DNA of 64,000 nucleotides from Undaria pinnatifida (GCA_012845835.1 JABAKD010000005.1:6266655-6330654); one strand, 5' to 3'. Positions 32,575-44,398 are shown, counted from the first letter of the stretch. Numbers and translations: made by a program. The notes: generated by a model not told the origin, from the letters alone.

Positions 32575-33915
32575 TAACCACTAGACCACCGGCGCGACCG
32601 GCACCATGAATACTATTATACTACGATCGTGTTTGCCATCCGTCGATATGAATTACTTATAAACGTCGTCAGCCTTGTATTGGGGATGGCTTAGATTGTC
32701 TATCGCGGTCCATGCCCATTTTAAAGGGCGGTGTGATACGATGTGTCTGATAGCTCCATGTACGTATTATGCCATATACTTCGTATAGCAGTTTAAGTGG
32801 CGACAGCTGGAATGCAGCCGACAGAAAGAGCTATTCTACACTCTACACAGCAGTACGCGATCATGCATCGTACCAGGTGTCATACTTCGTAAATTGGACG
32901 TTATGCTCGCTTGTTTTTTGCGCGAAAAACGTGTATCATACCAGTTGTTGCAACAGCAGAAAATTAATATGCCAGGCAGAGATGTACAATGGACAGATCA
33001 CTTCTTCCCGCTTGATGATCTACAATGCCTGTACTGCTGTAGATATGCAAAGGAAAGGAAGATTTACTTGTAGTCTACCAGGTACATGTGTATTATATGT
33101 TCTACAGCAGTAGTTCATGTCACCGGGTGGGGGCCGTACGATCGGCATGATCTAGCACATGTTTTTTTTTGGGTTGGATCCGTACTCCATATACACATCC
33201 TGCACAGCATACGATATCATTACGGAAGATACAGGATCATCTACTACTGCTGTAGAAGATCTACAGTTAGTGTAGTAGATCATGACCTGTCCGAGATCTG
33301 TGCCTCATGATAATGCATGATAATGTCCTTCTGTGTTCGATAAAAAATTGATGCCGCTGTACGTGTAGTCTAAGGGTGCGCTGCTTGTTTCTTGCTCGCA
33401 GCACCTCGCCGAAAGGAGCGCCTGGGCATATCATGCTATATCATACAAGGATTGGGCGGGGTCGCCTATCGGCGGCCCCGCCCTCCGAAACAGTTGCGCA
33501 AAAAGGATGTGACTGAGAGAAGGGGAAGGTAATGGACGGTACCAAGAGGTTGAGGTGCTACATGTATTTGAAACATATGTCATTAAAAATGGTGGGTTTT
33601 GTCGGGAGTGGTTTTGCGCGCAGCGTTTGTGAAGGTAGGTGTCGGTGCACTGCATAGAGGAATTGAAAATACGAAACAAAACCCAAATAAGGAGGTTGTG
33701 GATAGGCGAGAAATAGACGGGAAAAAAATAGAAAGAAAACAGCGGTTGAAAAAATAAATAAACCGTGGCTGAAACGTAATATATAAGGAAAGCTCAATTG
33801 GCAAAGGTAGTAGCCAGACCTTGGCTGAATCCGGAGAAGGATTCGGACGGCATGGCATGCGCCGCGAGCGCTGAAGAATGGGAGACGAATTCCGTATGTT
33901 TATCAAGTGGAAAAA

Positions 33916-34017
33916 TCCTATCGCAACTGCAGGAAAGAAACACAACGTTCATTAGAGCAATCAGACCAACTTAACTGCAGGAAAGAAACACAACGTTCAT
34001 TAGAGCAATCAGACCAA
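33916..34017 (+). repeat. 45-bp tandem duplication
   Basis: Two near-perfect copies of a unit starting AACTGCAGGAAAGAAACAC and ending CAATCAGACCAA, inside unit 1 of the tandem element. Confidence 0.85.
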
Positions 34018-34077
34018 GTCCATGGCACCAAGGTACGCGAAAAATGCAAATCTACGCCGGAAGGCAGACCATTCATT

Positions 34078-34770
34078 TCTTTTAGCAGCAGCAGCGGCGG
34101 GGGTAGAGGTGGCCGATGGCCCATCGAGGAAGTGCGGCACAGCAGCAGTAGTGTCTACAGTAGCAGTCGTCTGGCAAGGGGGAGGGGGCACACACACTGG
34201 CTCCGCGAGCTCAAGACCGCAGACAGCTGATTTTTCATTATTCGAAACGTACTCACCGGAGACACCAACAGCAGCGGCAGCAGCAGCACAGCAGCTACAC
34301 TTCACAAAAAAACATGATTCTATAAATGAATGTGTAAAACATCAGCTCTGAGTACGACCGATTGAATGGTTGAAACTCAACTTTGCAAGCTGCGTGGTAC
34401 ATGGTTATAAAAACAACACAAGAAAAAACGGAAAAGTTTTGGAACATGCACAGAAGAGAGTGAAAGCAGCACCAGCAGCAGCAACACACAGCAGTAGCAG
34501 CAGCAGCGGCGGCGGCGGGCGCAGAGGCGGGCGATAGCCCAGCAAGGAATTGCGGCACAGCAGCTGTAGTGTCTACAGTACTGTCTACAGCAGCGGCCAT
34601 CCGGCAGGAGGAGGAGCACACACAGCACTGGCACAGGCTAGGCGAGGTCATGACCACAGAAAGTCGATTTTTTATTTTAAGAAACAAACGCAGTAGTCAG
34701 CATCAGGAGCAGCAGCAGGAGCAGCAGCTGTAGTAGCAGCAGCAGCAGCAGCAGCAGCGGCGGCACTACC
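34078..34770 (+). repeat. CAG-rich region with a diverged internal duplication
   Basis: 34080-34260 and 34498-34690 share GGCACAGCAGC.GTAGTGTCTACAG, flanked by CAGCAGCAGCGGCGG microsatellites. A longer CAG run is at 34735-34760. Not convincingly coding. Confidence 0.6.
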
Positions 34771-37700
34771 ACAGCAGTACAACAGCAGTGGAGCAGTACG
34801 TACCGACCAATCCACAACGGCAGCACACAGCAGTACGGCAGGAGCTGGGTGGGATTTGCACTTTCTTACGATTCTCCAGCTTCCAGGGGAGAGCGCGAGC
34901 CGTCCCCGGGAGAGGCTTTTCATGCCCCCCGCTCGCGGAGTTGGGACTCGTCGGCGTGCCTGAACACCGTGCCGTGATGGAAAAACTTTGTAGAGCACGC
35001 CCAGCCCTTTCAAGTTCTTTCAACTTGTAAGGGCGCGTAGAGGTGAAGGGTTCCTTTACTATACTATTTTCAGAGTAGGCTAAGTTGCGCCGCTTCGCTC
35101 TGGTCAGCCGCGTTCTGCTCTCTCGTTAGCGCTCAGCCTAAAACGTCATCCTAGGTACCCACAAGCGGACGGGGCCGCCTCAACGGCGGCCCCGTCATCC
35201 AGTAGAGGCGCCCCGGTCTGAGGGCGAGGATGGGAGATATGTGAAAGTAGAGGTGGTTGTTGTTACATATTGAGCTGTATCGGGGGATACCAAGAGGGTG
35301 AGGCTGTAGTGGTTTGTGGTCACGTACAGGGGACTGTGTACCTCTACGGGCAAAAAGACAGTACGGAGCCACTTGGACGGTCGCACCCCACCATCACAGC
35401 AGTAGTACAACAGCAGTACAACAGCAGTGGAGCAGCACGTACCGACCAATCCATAGCGGCCGCGAGTCGACGGGTACTTATACCGTAACTGAGACTCATA
35501 CGGTACAGGAGTACGATGAAGAAAACCTTTGCTGCAAGCTGCAGTGAGCTGGGTGGGATTTGCACTTTTTTTACGATTCTCTACCTTTCGGGGAAGATCG
35601 CTAGCCGTCCCCGGGAGAGACTTCTCATGCCCCGCGCTCGCGGAGTTGGGACTCGTCGGCGTGCCTGAACACCGTGCCGTGATGGAAAAACTTTGTAGAG
35701 CACGCCCAGCCCTTTCAAGTTCTTTCAACTTGTAAGGGCGCGTAGAGGTGAAGGGTTCCTTTACTATACTGTTTTCAGAGTAGGCTAAGTTTCGCCGCTT
35801 CGCTCTGGTCAGCCGCGTTCTGCTCTCTCGTTAGCCCTCAGCCTAAAACGTCATCCTAGGTACCCATATTGATCTGTTCCTATTGCCAACGCACCGAAAG
35901 GAGCTTGCACACGAACCGTACCTGCGTTAGTCTAAAGCGGTACCCACTCGTGGTTACAGGCGGTGGGCTGTATGTAGGGAGCAGCAAGCATGTCTGTACT
36001 CGTCCAACGCTCGCTATGATACCTCTAGTATGGTCAGCTGCTGTGGTAGAATACGATTACCACTAAACGAGCGTCGGTTCTATCGAACGGTGTGATGACA
36101 ACCCGATTCAATCTACCAAGCGCTCTGCGACTCACGTCTAGTTGCAGGGACCCCACGAGAGTGCCTTCTGGGAAGCCCTGGAGTTCTTGAAACGTGACAC
36201 AACAGCTCAGAGCTTATTGAGGTGTGACAGCTGACAGCTGGCTGAACTCTGTCGTTCGTGCTTCTAGGAAGTACTTTTGAAAAAAACCCCATTACAATGC
36301 CGCCTTCCAGCAATGTATAAAACCCAGCAAGATCTTTTTTTTTGCTTTTTTTTCACGAGCACGCAACGACAGAGCTTTGAATTCGGACCTGCCCCGACTT
36401 CAACGCTTGGCCCTTCACCACCGTCACCACCTCTCTTCATCTGCGAGCTCTGTAACCTTCTACGTTCGCGTCGGACATCCTTCTTTCAGGTTTGGCTGCC
36501 TCTGTCCATGCTCATTGGGCGTTGGAAAGGTTGACTTTGCGCCCGTGGATTCTCTCACAGCAGGTTCTGGCGGGTAGGCGTGTAGCATAGTAAATCCGGT
36601 ATAATAAGGATTGCCCACCGCACGGTGTTGAGAGGTGGACCCCGCTAGTTCCTAGGAGGGGGGAGCCTCCAGCTTAAAGAGCAAATCACTTGCGAACAAC
36701 TGCGAGGGCGAGATGCTCCCGATTGCAAAGTGCTCGTGCTCGTTGCTCGTTGCCACGGAAACGCTTGCCTCGTCCCCAGAAGCATGAACGCACGGCCTTG
36801 GGGAATGTACCTCGTATACAGATGTGCCACAGGAACAGAGAGGTAAAACGTGCGGTTGGGACACTTACTTGAAGTATAATATATACAGTGCGACGGGTAG
36901 TGTTCTTTCTCGGCAGGAAAAAGTCATTGTGTGATGATGCACGGGCAAATCTTTGCTTCTCTCGGCTAGACGAGCAGCACCACCCGCAAGGCTACCGTTC
37001 CAAGGGGCACTGCTCCTGCCTCTGGTATGTACTCGTGCACAGCAGCAATCTACTATGATGCCAATATCGCCATCGCGAAGGTTGCAGCGCTTCAAGCCTG
37101 CTCTGTGATAGCGCGTTTTCCTTGCGAAACGCTCTTGTTGTTGATGTTTCCCTATCAACTTCACACCAGGTATGCTACAGCAGCAGTATTCGTGGTTCTT
37201 GGCGGAAGGTGCAGGGGTCCTGCCGTAGTCCATACCCTAGCATTACTAACTATACCTCGATCTCGAACCGCAAAGTTGTCCCTCGTGCTGGCGTATCCTT
37301 TTATTGCTAGACTACACTCTGGTCGGATTTGACCACCGATTGTATTGCTCTACGATTACAAGCTCGCTCGTACACATAGTCTATGTGTTTAGGCTATTGC
37401 TTCGAAGCGAGACTGATATCATACGAAGTATAATACAACGGAAACCATAAAGAGCAGCCCATGGACTCAAGGCCACAGCAACAAAATGCACCTCCAATTA
37501 ATTTACGCTATTATTTGGGTCCTTGATCTGTATGTTTTGTGTAACCTGGTACACAGCAGTATACCAAGGCATGATAATGAAGGATACATGCATATTGGGG
37601 TGGCCGCTTGCGCCACGAGGGGGGGCGCCACACGCGACAGATCTCGAAAGAAAATAGAGTGACGGGGAGGCTCAAGATGCAGCCGACTGCTGCTAAGGTA

Positions 37701-37799
37701 TTCACTAAAAGTAATACTGCTGCAGCAAGAACGAAGCATCAATTTTTCGACACAACAGCCAGTAAATGGTGCTATTCTCTTTGTCGTGGTGAACCACTA

Positions 37800-38039
37800 T
37801 TACGGAGATCCATTGCTAACAGGGGTAAATGCCTCATCAAGTTGCGAAAAATTCACCGGAAATTTCCCATAATTTCGCAATATCTCGGCGAGAACACTAT
37901 ATTGTTTATTTTATTTTTTTGCGCCGTGACCGTAAGGTCTATGCAAACAATCAAAGCTATCGTTTACGGGTTTAGAGGAAGAATTGACAGAGCTCTGACC
38001 CCATAAGCATTTACTCCTGTTAACAGTGGATCTCCGTAA
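37800..38039 (+). mobile_element. Tc1/mariner-like MITE, 240 bp
   Basis: Inverted repeats of 33 bases starting TTACGGAGATCCA (37800-37832 and 38007-38039), with three mismatches, flanked by TA on both sides (37798-37799, 38040-38041). Repeat copy A has the uninterrupted sequence with a single TA at the same place (near 11286), giving an empty site. TA duplication points to the Tc1/mariner superfamily. No coding capacity. Confidence 0.88.
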
Positions 38040-38502
38040 TAGTACGTGAACGGGCAACAAACTGCCTGACAAAAACAGTACCAGGTAACTCTGTACTAGC
38101 AGTACTAATATGCTGTGCTGTTGTACCCGATGCCTGGTACATTTTTTGCTAAGCTTTCTGTCATCGCGCTTACTTTCCAGTTCCAGTCGTAGGAAGTTTC
38201 ACCCTCAGCGACTTTCGGGACAAGCAGTGGTCACAGGTGGGTGCCAACCCTTCTCCCCTCCCACTACATACCTTCATTTGTTTTGCGCAAAGGGTTCAGC
38301 ATTGCCACTTCTCGTCGGGTTGCGCCGAACTTCGCCAACGCGCCCTCTCGCACCTTTGGCAAGAAACAATCACTTTCTGAGCTCGAACGCATCACGAAAT
38401 AGACTTTGCTTACTACATACTGGTATCAGGTAACAGAGTAGTAGTTACACCACGAGGTTACCACTAGCAATCGACCGCCGAAGATTCGGAGAAGGGCAGA
38501 GT

Positions 38503-39733
38503 ACCGACGGGTGTATCGCTGGCCAAAAACAGGGCTGACTGAGTGACTGCCTTCATCTGGTATCTGGGCCCATCTCCTCGACGCGGGCGACTTGGGCTGG
38601 AAAGCGATGCCGAAATCCCCTGTAGATGCCGCCATCGTTCGAGTCTTGTGGGGTCATACTGTACCGGCACTGGTTGGCAGTCTTGCGGTTTCCGGTTAAG
38701 TCTGGAACGTATCCGGTGTCAGGCATAGTCTATGGCCCGAGCAATTCAGTGGCTGATGGCTATATCACGAGAGCGAATTTGATTCAACAGGTAGCGCTTC
38801 CTATACTTGCTTGAAAGCGTACCGTTGAAAGCGCGCCGGTCTCACGCACATTAACTTCTCGCGGTGCGCCTGCGACAATTGTCGATCACTGGCAGTAGTG
38901 CAAGAAGCATGCGTTCATCCGCCTTGTCATCGCACTTTGGTTCATCGTTTCGGCGATGACTTCGTCCGAGAGGTTTTGCATGCTGTACTCAGCCCTTTAT
39001 CTCCTGGTCGTTGACTCACATCGAACCATGCTGGGCGCGCGCTCATCATATATCAGCACATTTGCATGTGCTCTCCACTCGACAGTGTCCACAAGAAGAG
39101 ATCCATTTGTTTTCCCGGGACTGAAACTACAGACCCTAAAAATACCTTGTATAGTGTATGGGCTTCAATAATTACATATGGTGCCTATTGGCCGTCTTCG
39201 ATAAAGAGGCGGATATTACTGGTATGCTTGGATTGGTTTACCATCAGCATACCCCCCACAATTGTTTTGCTCGAGGAAGCTGGCTGGCGAAACCTGCTGT
39301 ACAGCACGCCTTGCTAGCAGAAGCCCATCACTGTCATCGCAGCGAGTATATATGCCGCGCATTTCCAAAACGTAAGCTTGCCGCGAATATAAAGAAGAAT
39401 TGTTTCGATACAAGGACTAAGCGCGCTTCAGATGCATAAGGGCACCTAGGGCTGCATAGAGTATGCATGTAAACTCCAAATATGGGCTCGGGTGGTAAAG
39501 AATCTGATTCTCTCCCGCTTGTCGATTGTTTTACTGTTGATGCAACGAAACCGTGATCGACATGTCAAACACTCACCTGGTACTGGTATTGCGTACATTG
39601 ACCATCTCCACCCATGCTCCCTTTCGTTACAGAGATGCCCCGCCCCCCTCCCCCCTCCCCCCTTCTCCCCGCTCAAACCGTCACCAACGGCGAAACCATA
39701 ATGCACCCGACACGCAGGGTTTGCATAGTCGCA
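38503..39733. other. Intergenic; a possible copia relic on the minus strand near 38.5-38.65 kb
   Basis: On the minus strand at about 38635-38590 the words STGDFGIAFQ resemble copia-A TSDFGITFQ, but the surroundings do not align well enough to call. Nothing else is recognised. Confidence 0.25.
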
Positions 39734-39994
39734 ATGGGTAAGAGGAGAGCGAGCGACAACCGCAATGTGGCGCCGGGTACCGGAGCAACGGCATCTCAGG
39801 CGGCGAACCAAGGGATGAATATCCCATCAGTTCCCGGATCCCAGCAGCAGCAGCAGCGACAACGGCTTCGGCAGATGCAACAGCAACAACAGCAGCAGCG
39901 CCAACAGCAGCAACAACAATCTCAGCACCAACAGCAGCGGCAGCAACAACAGCAACCGCAGCAGCAACAGCAACACCAGCAGATGTTGACGCAG
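39734..39994 (+). CDS. First exon (proposed) of a polyglutamine protein gene
   Basis: 87 codons from ATG 39734, starting MGKRRASDN (basic, possibly nuclear), then a Ser/Gly linker and a long Gln-rich tract made of mixed CAG and CAA with His, Arg and Pro. The mixture of CAG and CAA is silent only in this frame, which supports it. The exon is proposed to end CAG|GTGCAA in phase 0; this donor is weak. The downstream exons at 42282, 43401, 44399 and 45119 are in compatible phases. The frame could also start further upstream (39614). Product unknown; polyQ plus basic N-terminus suggests a transcription or chromatin protein. Confidence 0.5.
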
Positions 39995-40279
39995 GTGCAA
40001 TATGTGACAATTGCGGGTAAAATGATGAGTGCTTGCGCGCACGGCTGTTGAACACGTTTGTATGATTCTGACTCTGCTAGGTAGGTGTCCGTTTTCTAGT
40101 ACTGTGAGCTTTCGTATGGAATTTACCCGACGCAAGAGCAAGCGCGACCGAGCTGCCGGATTGTAAATCCGGCCACCCGATTAGTTTGCCTGCCTTTGAT
40201 CCCCGCTGCCTTGATAATCGGGGCGACTCCGCAGGCAACACCCGATGGACATTCCTCACGCGGTCTCCTGCACTACTTG

Positions 40280-41465
40280 CTTTTTGCGTGGAAGCTCAAG
40301 AAAGCTTCCATGATAGCTTCTTCTATAAAAGCTGTGGAAGCTTCCATATATGGAAGCTTCCATGCAAAACAAAACCAGAAGCTTCCATGGAAGCGGTGGA
40401 AGCTTGCATGGAAGCTTTCATGAAAGCTTCCATGAAAGCTTTTATAGAAGCTATTGAATGAAAGCTTCTCCGCGGAATAAACCCCGCAAGCTTCCACGGA
40501 AACGTTCGCGAAAGCTTCCGCGGAAGTAGCTTCCACGAAAGCTTCCACGGAAGCTTCCACGAAAGCTTCTATGGAAGTAGCTTCAATGAAATATTCCACG
40601 GAAGCTTCCATGGAGGTAACATCCACGAAAGCTTCCACGGAAGCTTCCACGAAAGCTTCCATGGAGGTAACTTCCTCGAAAGCTTCCATGGAAGTGGCTT
40701 CCACGAAAGATTCCACGAATGTTTAGGGGTTAGGGTTAGGGTTAGGGTTAGGTTCCGTTAAAGGTTTCGTGAAAACTTCCTTGGGAGCAAATTTACTTCC
40801 GCGAAAGCTTCGGTGAAAGCAATTTACTTCCACGAAAGCTTCCGTGAAGGCTTCCGTGAAAGCTTCCATGAAAACGTGCGTGGAAGCAAATTTACTCTAG
40901 TTCGAAAGCTTCGGTAGAAAGCTCCTACAAAAGCTTCCACGAAGGATTAGGGGTTAGGGTTAGAGTTAGGGTTAGGTTCCGTGAAAGATTCCATAAAATC
41001 TTCTGTGGAAGCAAATATATTTCCGCGAAAGCTTCGGTGAAAGCAATGTACTTCCACGAAAGTTTCCATGAAAGCTTCCGTGAAAGCTTCCGTGAAAGCT
41101 CGTGGAAGCAAATTTACTCTGGAAGCTTCGGTGAAAGCAAGCTTGCGTCCGGGAAAGTTTCCGTGCAATATTCCGTGGAAGCTGGACTTCTTCCACGGAA
41201 GCTTCCACGCAAGCTTTCACGGAAGCTTCCATGGCATGGAAGTGTGAAAGCTGCCATGGAAGCTTTCACGCTTCTATGAAAGCTTCCACCATATACATGA
41301 AAGCTTCCATGGAAGCGATGGAAACTTCCGTGGAAGCAGTGGAAGCTTCCATGAAAGCGATGGAAGCTCACGTGGAAGCCGTGGAAGCTTCCATAGAAGC
41401 GATGGAAGCTTCCATGGAGCTTCCATAGAAGCGATGGAAGCTTCCATGGAGCTTTCACGAGCTTC
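40280..41465 (+). repeat. Satellite of a self-complementary 12-bp unit with telomere-like inserts
   Basis: The base unit GAAGCTTCCATG (with CACG, CGTG and GAAAG variants) is made of two palindromes, GAAGCTTC and CATG, so both strands read the same. Dozens of AAGCTT sites occur. Short (TTAGGG)n patches sit at 40727-40753 and 40948-40976, each followed by GGTTCCGT. From about 40748 a longer period of roughly 220 bp carrying GGAAGCAAATTTACT is repeated. It lies in the proposed first intron of the polyQ gene. Confidence 0.92.
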
Positions 41466-41488
41466 CAGTAAAAAAGCAGATATTGCAG

Positions 41489-41646
41489 GTGGCCCTCCTC
41501 ACGTCCATCAAGCGACGAGCCCCTGAAACGGAGACGGGCTCCAGCTGTTGGTGGGGCCGGGGCGCCAGCAGTAACGGCTGCGGCTGCACCACCGCCGCGG
41601 CCACAGCTTCCCCAGAAGCAGAAGCAGCAGCAGTACCAACAAACAG
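41489..41646 (+). CDS. Possible additional exon of the polyQ gene
   Basis: Bounded by an acceptor ATATTGCAG and a strong donor ACAG|GTAAGC. In one frame it reads SSDEPLKRRRAPAVGG (a basic nuclear-signal-like cluster), then Ala/Pro-rich sequence and QKQKQQQYQQ, in keeping with the polyQ neighbours. Its 158-base length does not fit the phase 0 to phase 0 chain of the other exons without a further small exon (a candidate, 18 bases, is at about 41900-41917), so it may be alternative or mis-bounded. Confidence 0.4.
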
Positions 41647-42281
41647 GTAAGCAATGTGGTGGTTAATCGTAAGCACGGTCGCAACACATTTGGCCAGGAT
41701 TCAGCTGTCAGGGGACTTCTATGATGATGCTTCTGCACGACTATGCTCTGGGAAAATGCGATTATGATCGAGATCCAGGCAGGTACCTTGAGCACAACTG
41801 ACTATGCTCTTGTTCTATGCCTTACCGTCACTGCATATGCCCGAACCGCTAAGGTGGTACCGCCGACATCGAGAACGGGGGGGTTCACCCATTCACAGAT
41901 GCAGCACGCGGCTCAGGTACGGTTTCGTGCGTTTTGGACATTCTTGCATTGGTTACACATGTTTCGGCGTCGACCGCAACCCCCTTATTACTGCCGCCCT
42001 GCACACAAACAGATTACACACGAGGTATCCACGGTACTGCAATTGCAGTCTACCTTCGAGCGAATCGTCCCCAAACCGGTGTGCAGCCCTAGCGCAGTAA
42101 GAAAATGAATATCAAACTAATTCCAAGGAATAACCCCTTGTGTTTACCGTACTGTCGTCCTACCCTACAGTAGCAACACCCACCCCCTGAATCCCCGCCG
42201 CCATTATGTACCCGACGTGTACATGTGACGAGCATTTTGTGCGTGGTTATTCTGTCGACGACATTTTGATCGTTTTGGCAG

Positions 42282-42362
42282 CTGTCCAGCCGCTATTTCC
42301 CCGGGAGCGGATCTCAGCCCCAGCAACAACCGCAACAGCAGCAACAGCCGCAACAACCGCTA

Positions 42363-42433
<71 letters not shown>

Positions 42434-42494
42434 GCAGCGGCAGCGGCAGCAGCAGCAGCAGCAACAACAATGGCGACAGCACCAGCAACAGCAG
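42282..42494 (+). CDS. Polyglutamine exon
   Basis: 71 codons between an acceptor TTTTGGCAG and a strong donor CAG|GTGAGC, phase 0 at both ends. It reads LSSRYFPGSGSQPQQQPQQ, then a Gln tract of mixed CAA and CAG ending QQQQWRQHQQQQ. The Ala frame (GCA/ACA) is also open, but CAG/CAA mixing and the WRQHQ ending favour Gln. It continues in phase into the exon at 43401. Confidence 0.6.
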
Positions 42495-43400
42495 GTGAGC
42501 AACCGCCACTCCCGCCACCCTATTGATGAACCATCCCAACCACGACATTCAACTGTTGCCCCTTTTGGGCGACCAAGTGATAATCCCTTGTCCTCCTGAA
42601 GGTCTCGCCTTCCCCATTGTTTGCTTATATGGTTTCATGTCGCCGTCAGTGACGAGCCGGAGTAGATACTGAGGTGAACGGGGGGGGAAAACCAGCAGCT
42701 TGCGTTACGATCCGCAAACATATCCTTGTAGCTCCGAGTACGTTCCATTTTTCTGCCCGCCTTGAGTATTCGACACTGTAACTACCGTACTGTATCTCAC
42801 GCGAGATTTTGATCGTTACGGCGGTTATGCCGCGTTTCTTCTTGACTCTTTTCCCCCGCGATAATCGATAATATCGCACACGCCCAGACCTCACGAAGAA
42901 AGCAGAAACATTTGCACAACGCTAGCTGTGGTCTAACTGGTACCTCTTAATCACATTTTAATCCCACGCACTGGCCGATCAAACCCTTGGTCGTCAATTC
43001 GATGGAGAGCCTGTTAGCAGAAAAAGTCCAGGATGGACAACTATTCACGCAGGAGGTTTGTGAGCACAGCCTACCGCAGCACATCATACCTTGCACTTAA
43101 GTGCCGTTGTGTTGGTTCACTACTGTTGCCCCATATATTCGTGTTTGCTTCCCGTACTGTGTATCTCCTTTGGCCGGGTCTACCCACTCTGCGGCAACAA
43201 CCAACACACGGCAGCGGGTGAGAATGTTATCCACTTAAGATCCTGAAGACAACGTCTTGCGCTACTTGTCGGCACGTGCTTCATCCAGATCTATCTGTCT
43301 GGTTATAACGTTATGCCATACACTAGTATTAACGGTGCTGCCATCACACGCCGTTTGCCCCCGACTAACGTATTGTTCTCCTCTTTTCCGCGCTTTTCAG

Positions 43401-43505
43401 GCTCACAGTTCCGCCGTTGGGGCGTCGTGGGGGCCGTCTCCGATGGACGTCGACGAACAGGTACCGACGGCACGAGAACAAGCTATGGCGCAAGCCATGG
43501 AGGAG
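43401..43505 (+). CDS. Internal exon of the polyQ gene
   Basis: 35 codons after a pyrimidine-rich acceptor (CTTTTCCGCGCTTTTCAG). It starts AHSSAVGASWGPSPMDVDEQ and ends in a helical stretch AREQAMAQAMEE at a donor GAG|GTAAGG. Phase 0 on both sides, matching the exons at 42282 and 44399. Confidence 0.65.
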
Positions 43506-44398
43506 GTAAGGCGCGCTATGACGGCGTTCGTCAATTGAAGTCGGAGATCGCGTACAGCTGCACCGGTGAACTTCACATCGACTCGGTTTTGTCGCAGTTT
43601 GGAAAGCACGGCGGGCTGGCGAAGGTCTCTTCGTGTGTTGCTGCAAGGACATAAGTCCAAAGGCAAAGCGGGTTGCTTTAAAAAAATCACGGTCAAAACT
43701 AGCGAGAAGTACCACTTGAACGTGACTCCCGCATGCGACACAATTTTCACACGCACGGGGGGCGCTATCCCAACCCGGTACCTGGTTCAGGACCTGTCCA
43801 ACCTATGCCACTCATATTATACCGTGTATATGTAATCGGATGTGTGTGTGACGTGGGGGTTTACCGCTGGCCAGACGTGCAAGGATGGCGTAAGACAGAT
43901 CAGTGCCGGAATCCGTTCAACCGAGAGAGATAATGGAATTGAAGTTCGGGGCCGTGGTGGAGTTGGATTCGATGCCGTGTCCGTTAACGATGGAATTGGA
44001 TCGCCACATGGGCCGCCAAAATGCGCCGCTAGTGTTCCTTCTGTGTTGCCAACGACATGCATCTGTCCTGCGACTAACCACCTAGGCGACACACGTATGC
44101 GTGCAATCTTCTTTCTCGGACCTTTCGAGTACCGTTCGCTGTGCGAACGGTTGAGGCACGCCAAGAAATTGGTGTTCTCCATACACCGACCGGATTCTTC
44201 CAGCCAAACGTTCTGGTCGGTCGGCAAGACCCAATACCCCTGTCGTTATTGCGGACCCCTCTATAGGCCGTGTGAGCTAATCGTCTCACAGCTCAAAGGT
44301 CATTTTCTAGGAAGCGATGCCCTGACCTCGCTTCCGTTTGGACAACCTCCTTTGCCTACTTGCAATCTCTCCATTCTCCATTCTACAATGCACCGTAG

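Larger units (their letters stand above)
33447..35868 (-). mobile_element. Head-to-tail tandem of a hairpin-ended element
   Basis: Absent from repeat copy A at the corresponding point. Two units, 33447-35160 and 35161-35868. Each has a GC hairpin near its left end (GGCGGGGTCGCC/GGCGGCCCCGCC at about 33457; GGCCGCC/GGCGGCC at about 35172), then TACCAAGAGGKTGAGG, and ends CATCCTAGGTACCC. The last 400 bases of both units are about 95% identical. Unit 2 looks like unit 1 with the middle deleted. A hairpin close to one end and tandem copies suggest a rolling-circle (Helitron-like) element, but TC and CTRR ends are not clear. No Rep/helicase is present. Confidence 0.5.
32610..38500 (+). repeat. Old interspersed repeat, copy B
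   Basis: Diverged copy of 8660-11775. Relative to copy A it has gained a 2.4-kb tandem element (33447-35868) and a 240-bp MITE (37800-38039). Similarity stops near CGACCGCCGAAG at about 38490. Confidence 0.8.

Noticed and set aside
40096-40215. tRNA-like hairpin GCCGGATTGTAAATCCGGC, which would give a GTA anticodon (Tyr)
   Set aside because: The anticodon-like stem-loop is good, but no D-arm A-box and no proper T-arm B-box or acceptor pairing could be built around it.
40280-41465. Real repeat protein (EASM repeats) or CRISPR-like array
   Set aside because: Both strands give the same peptide because the unit is palindromic, frames break often, and there are no unique spacers between identical repeats.
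42206-42526. Poly-Ala/Thr frame and poly-Cys minus-strand frame in the CAG region
   Set aside because: The mixture of CAA and CAG is silent only in the Gln frame, and the Gln frame has matching splice phases; the others are shadow frames.
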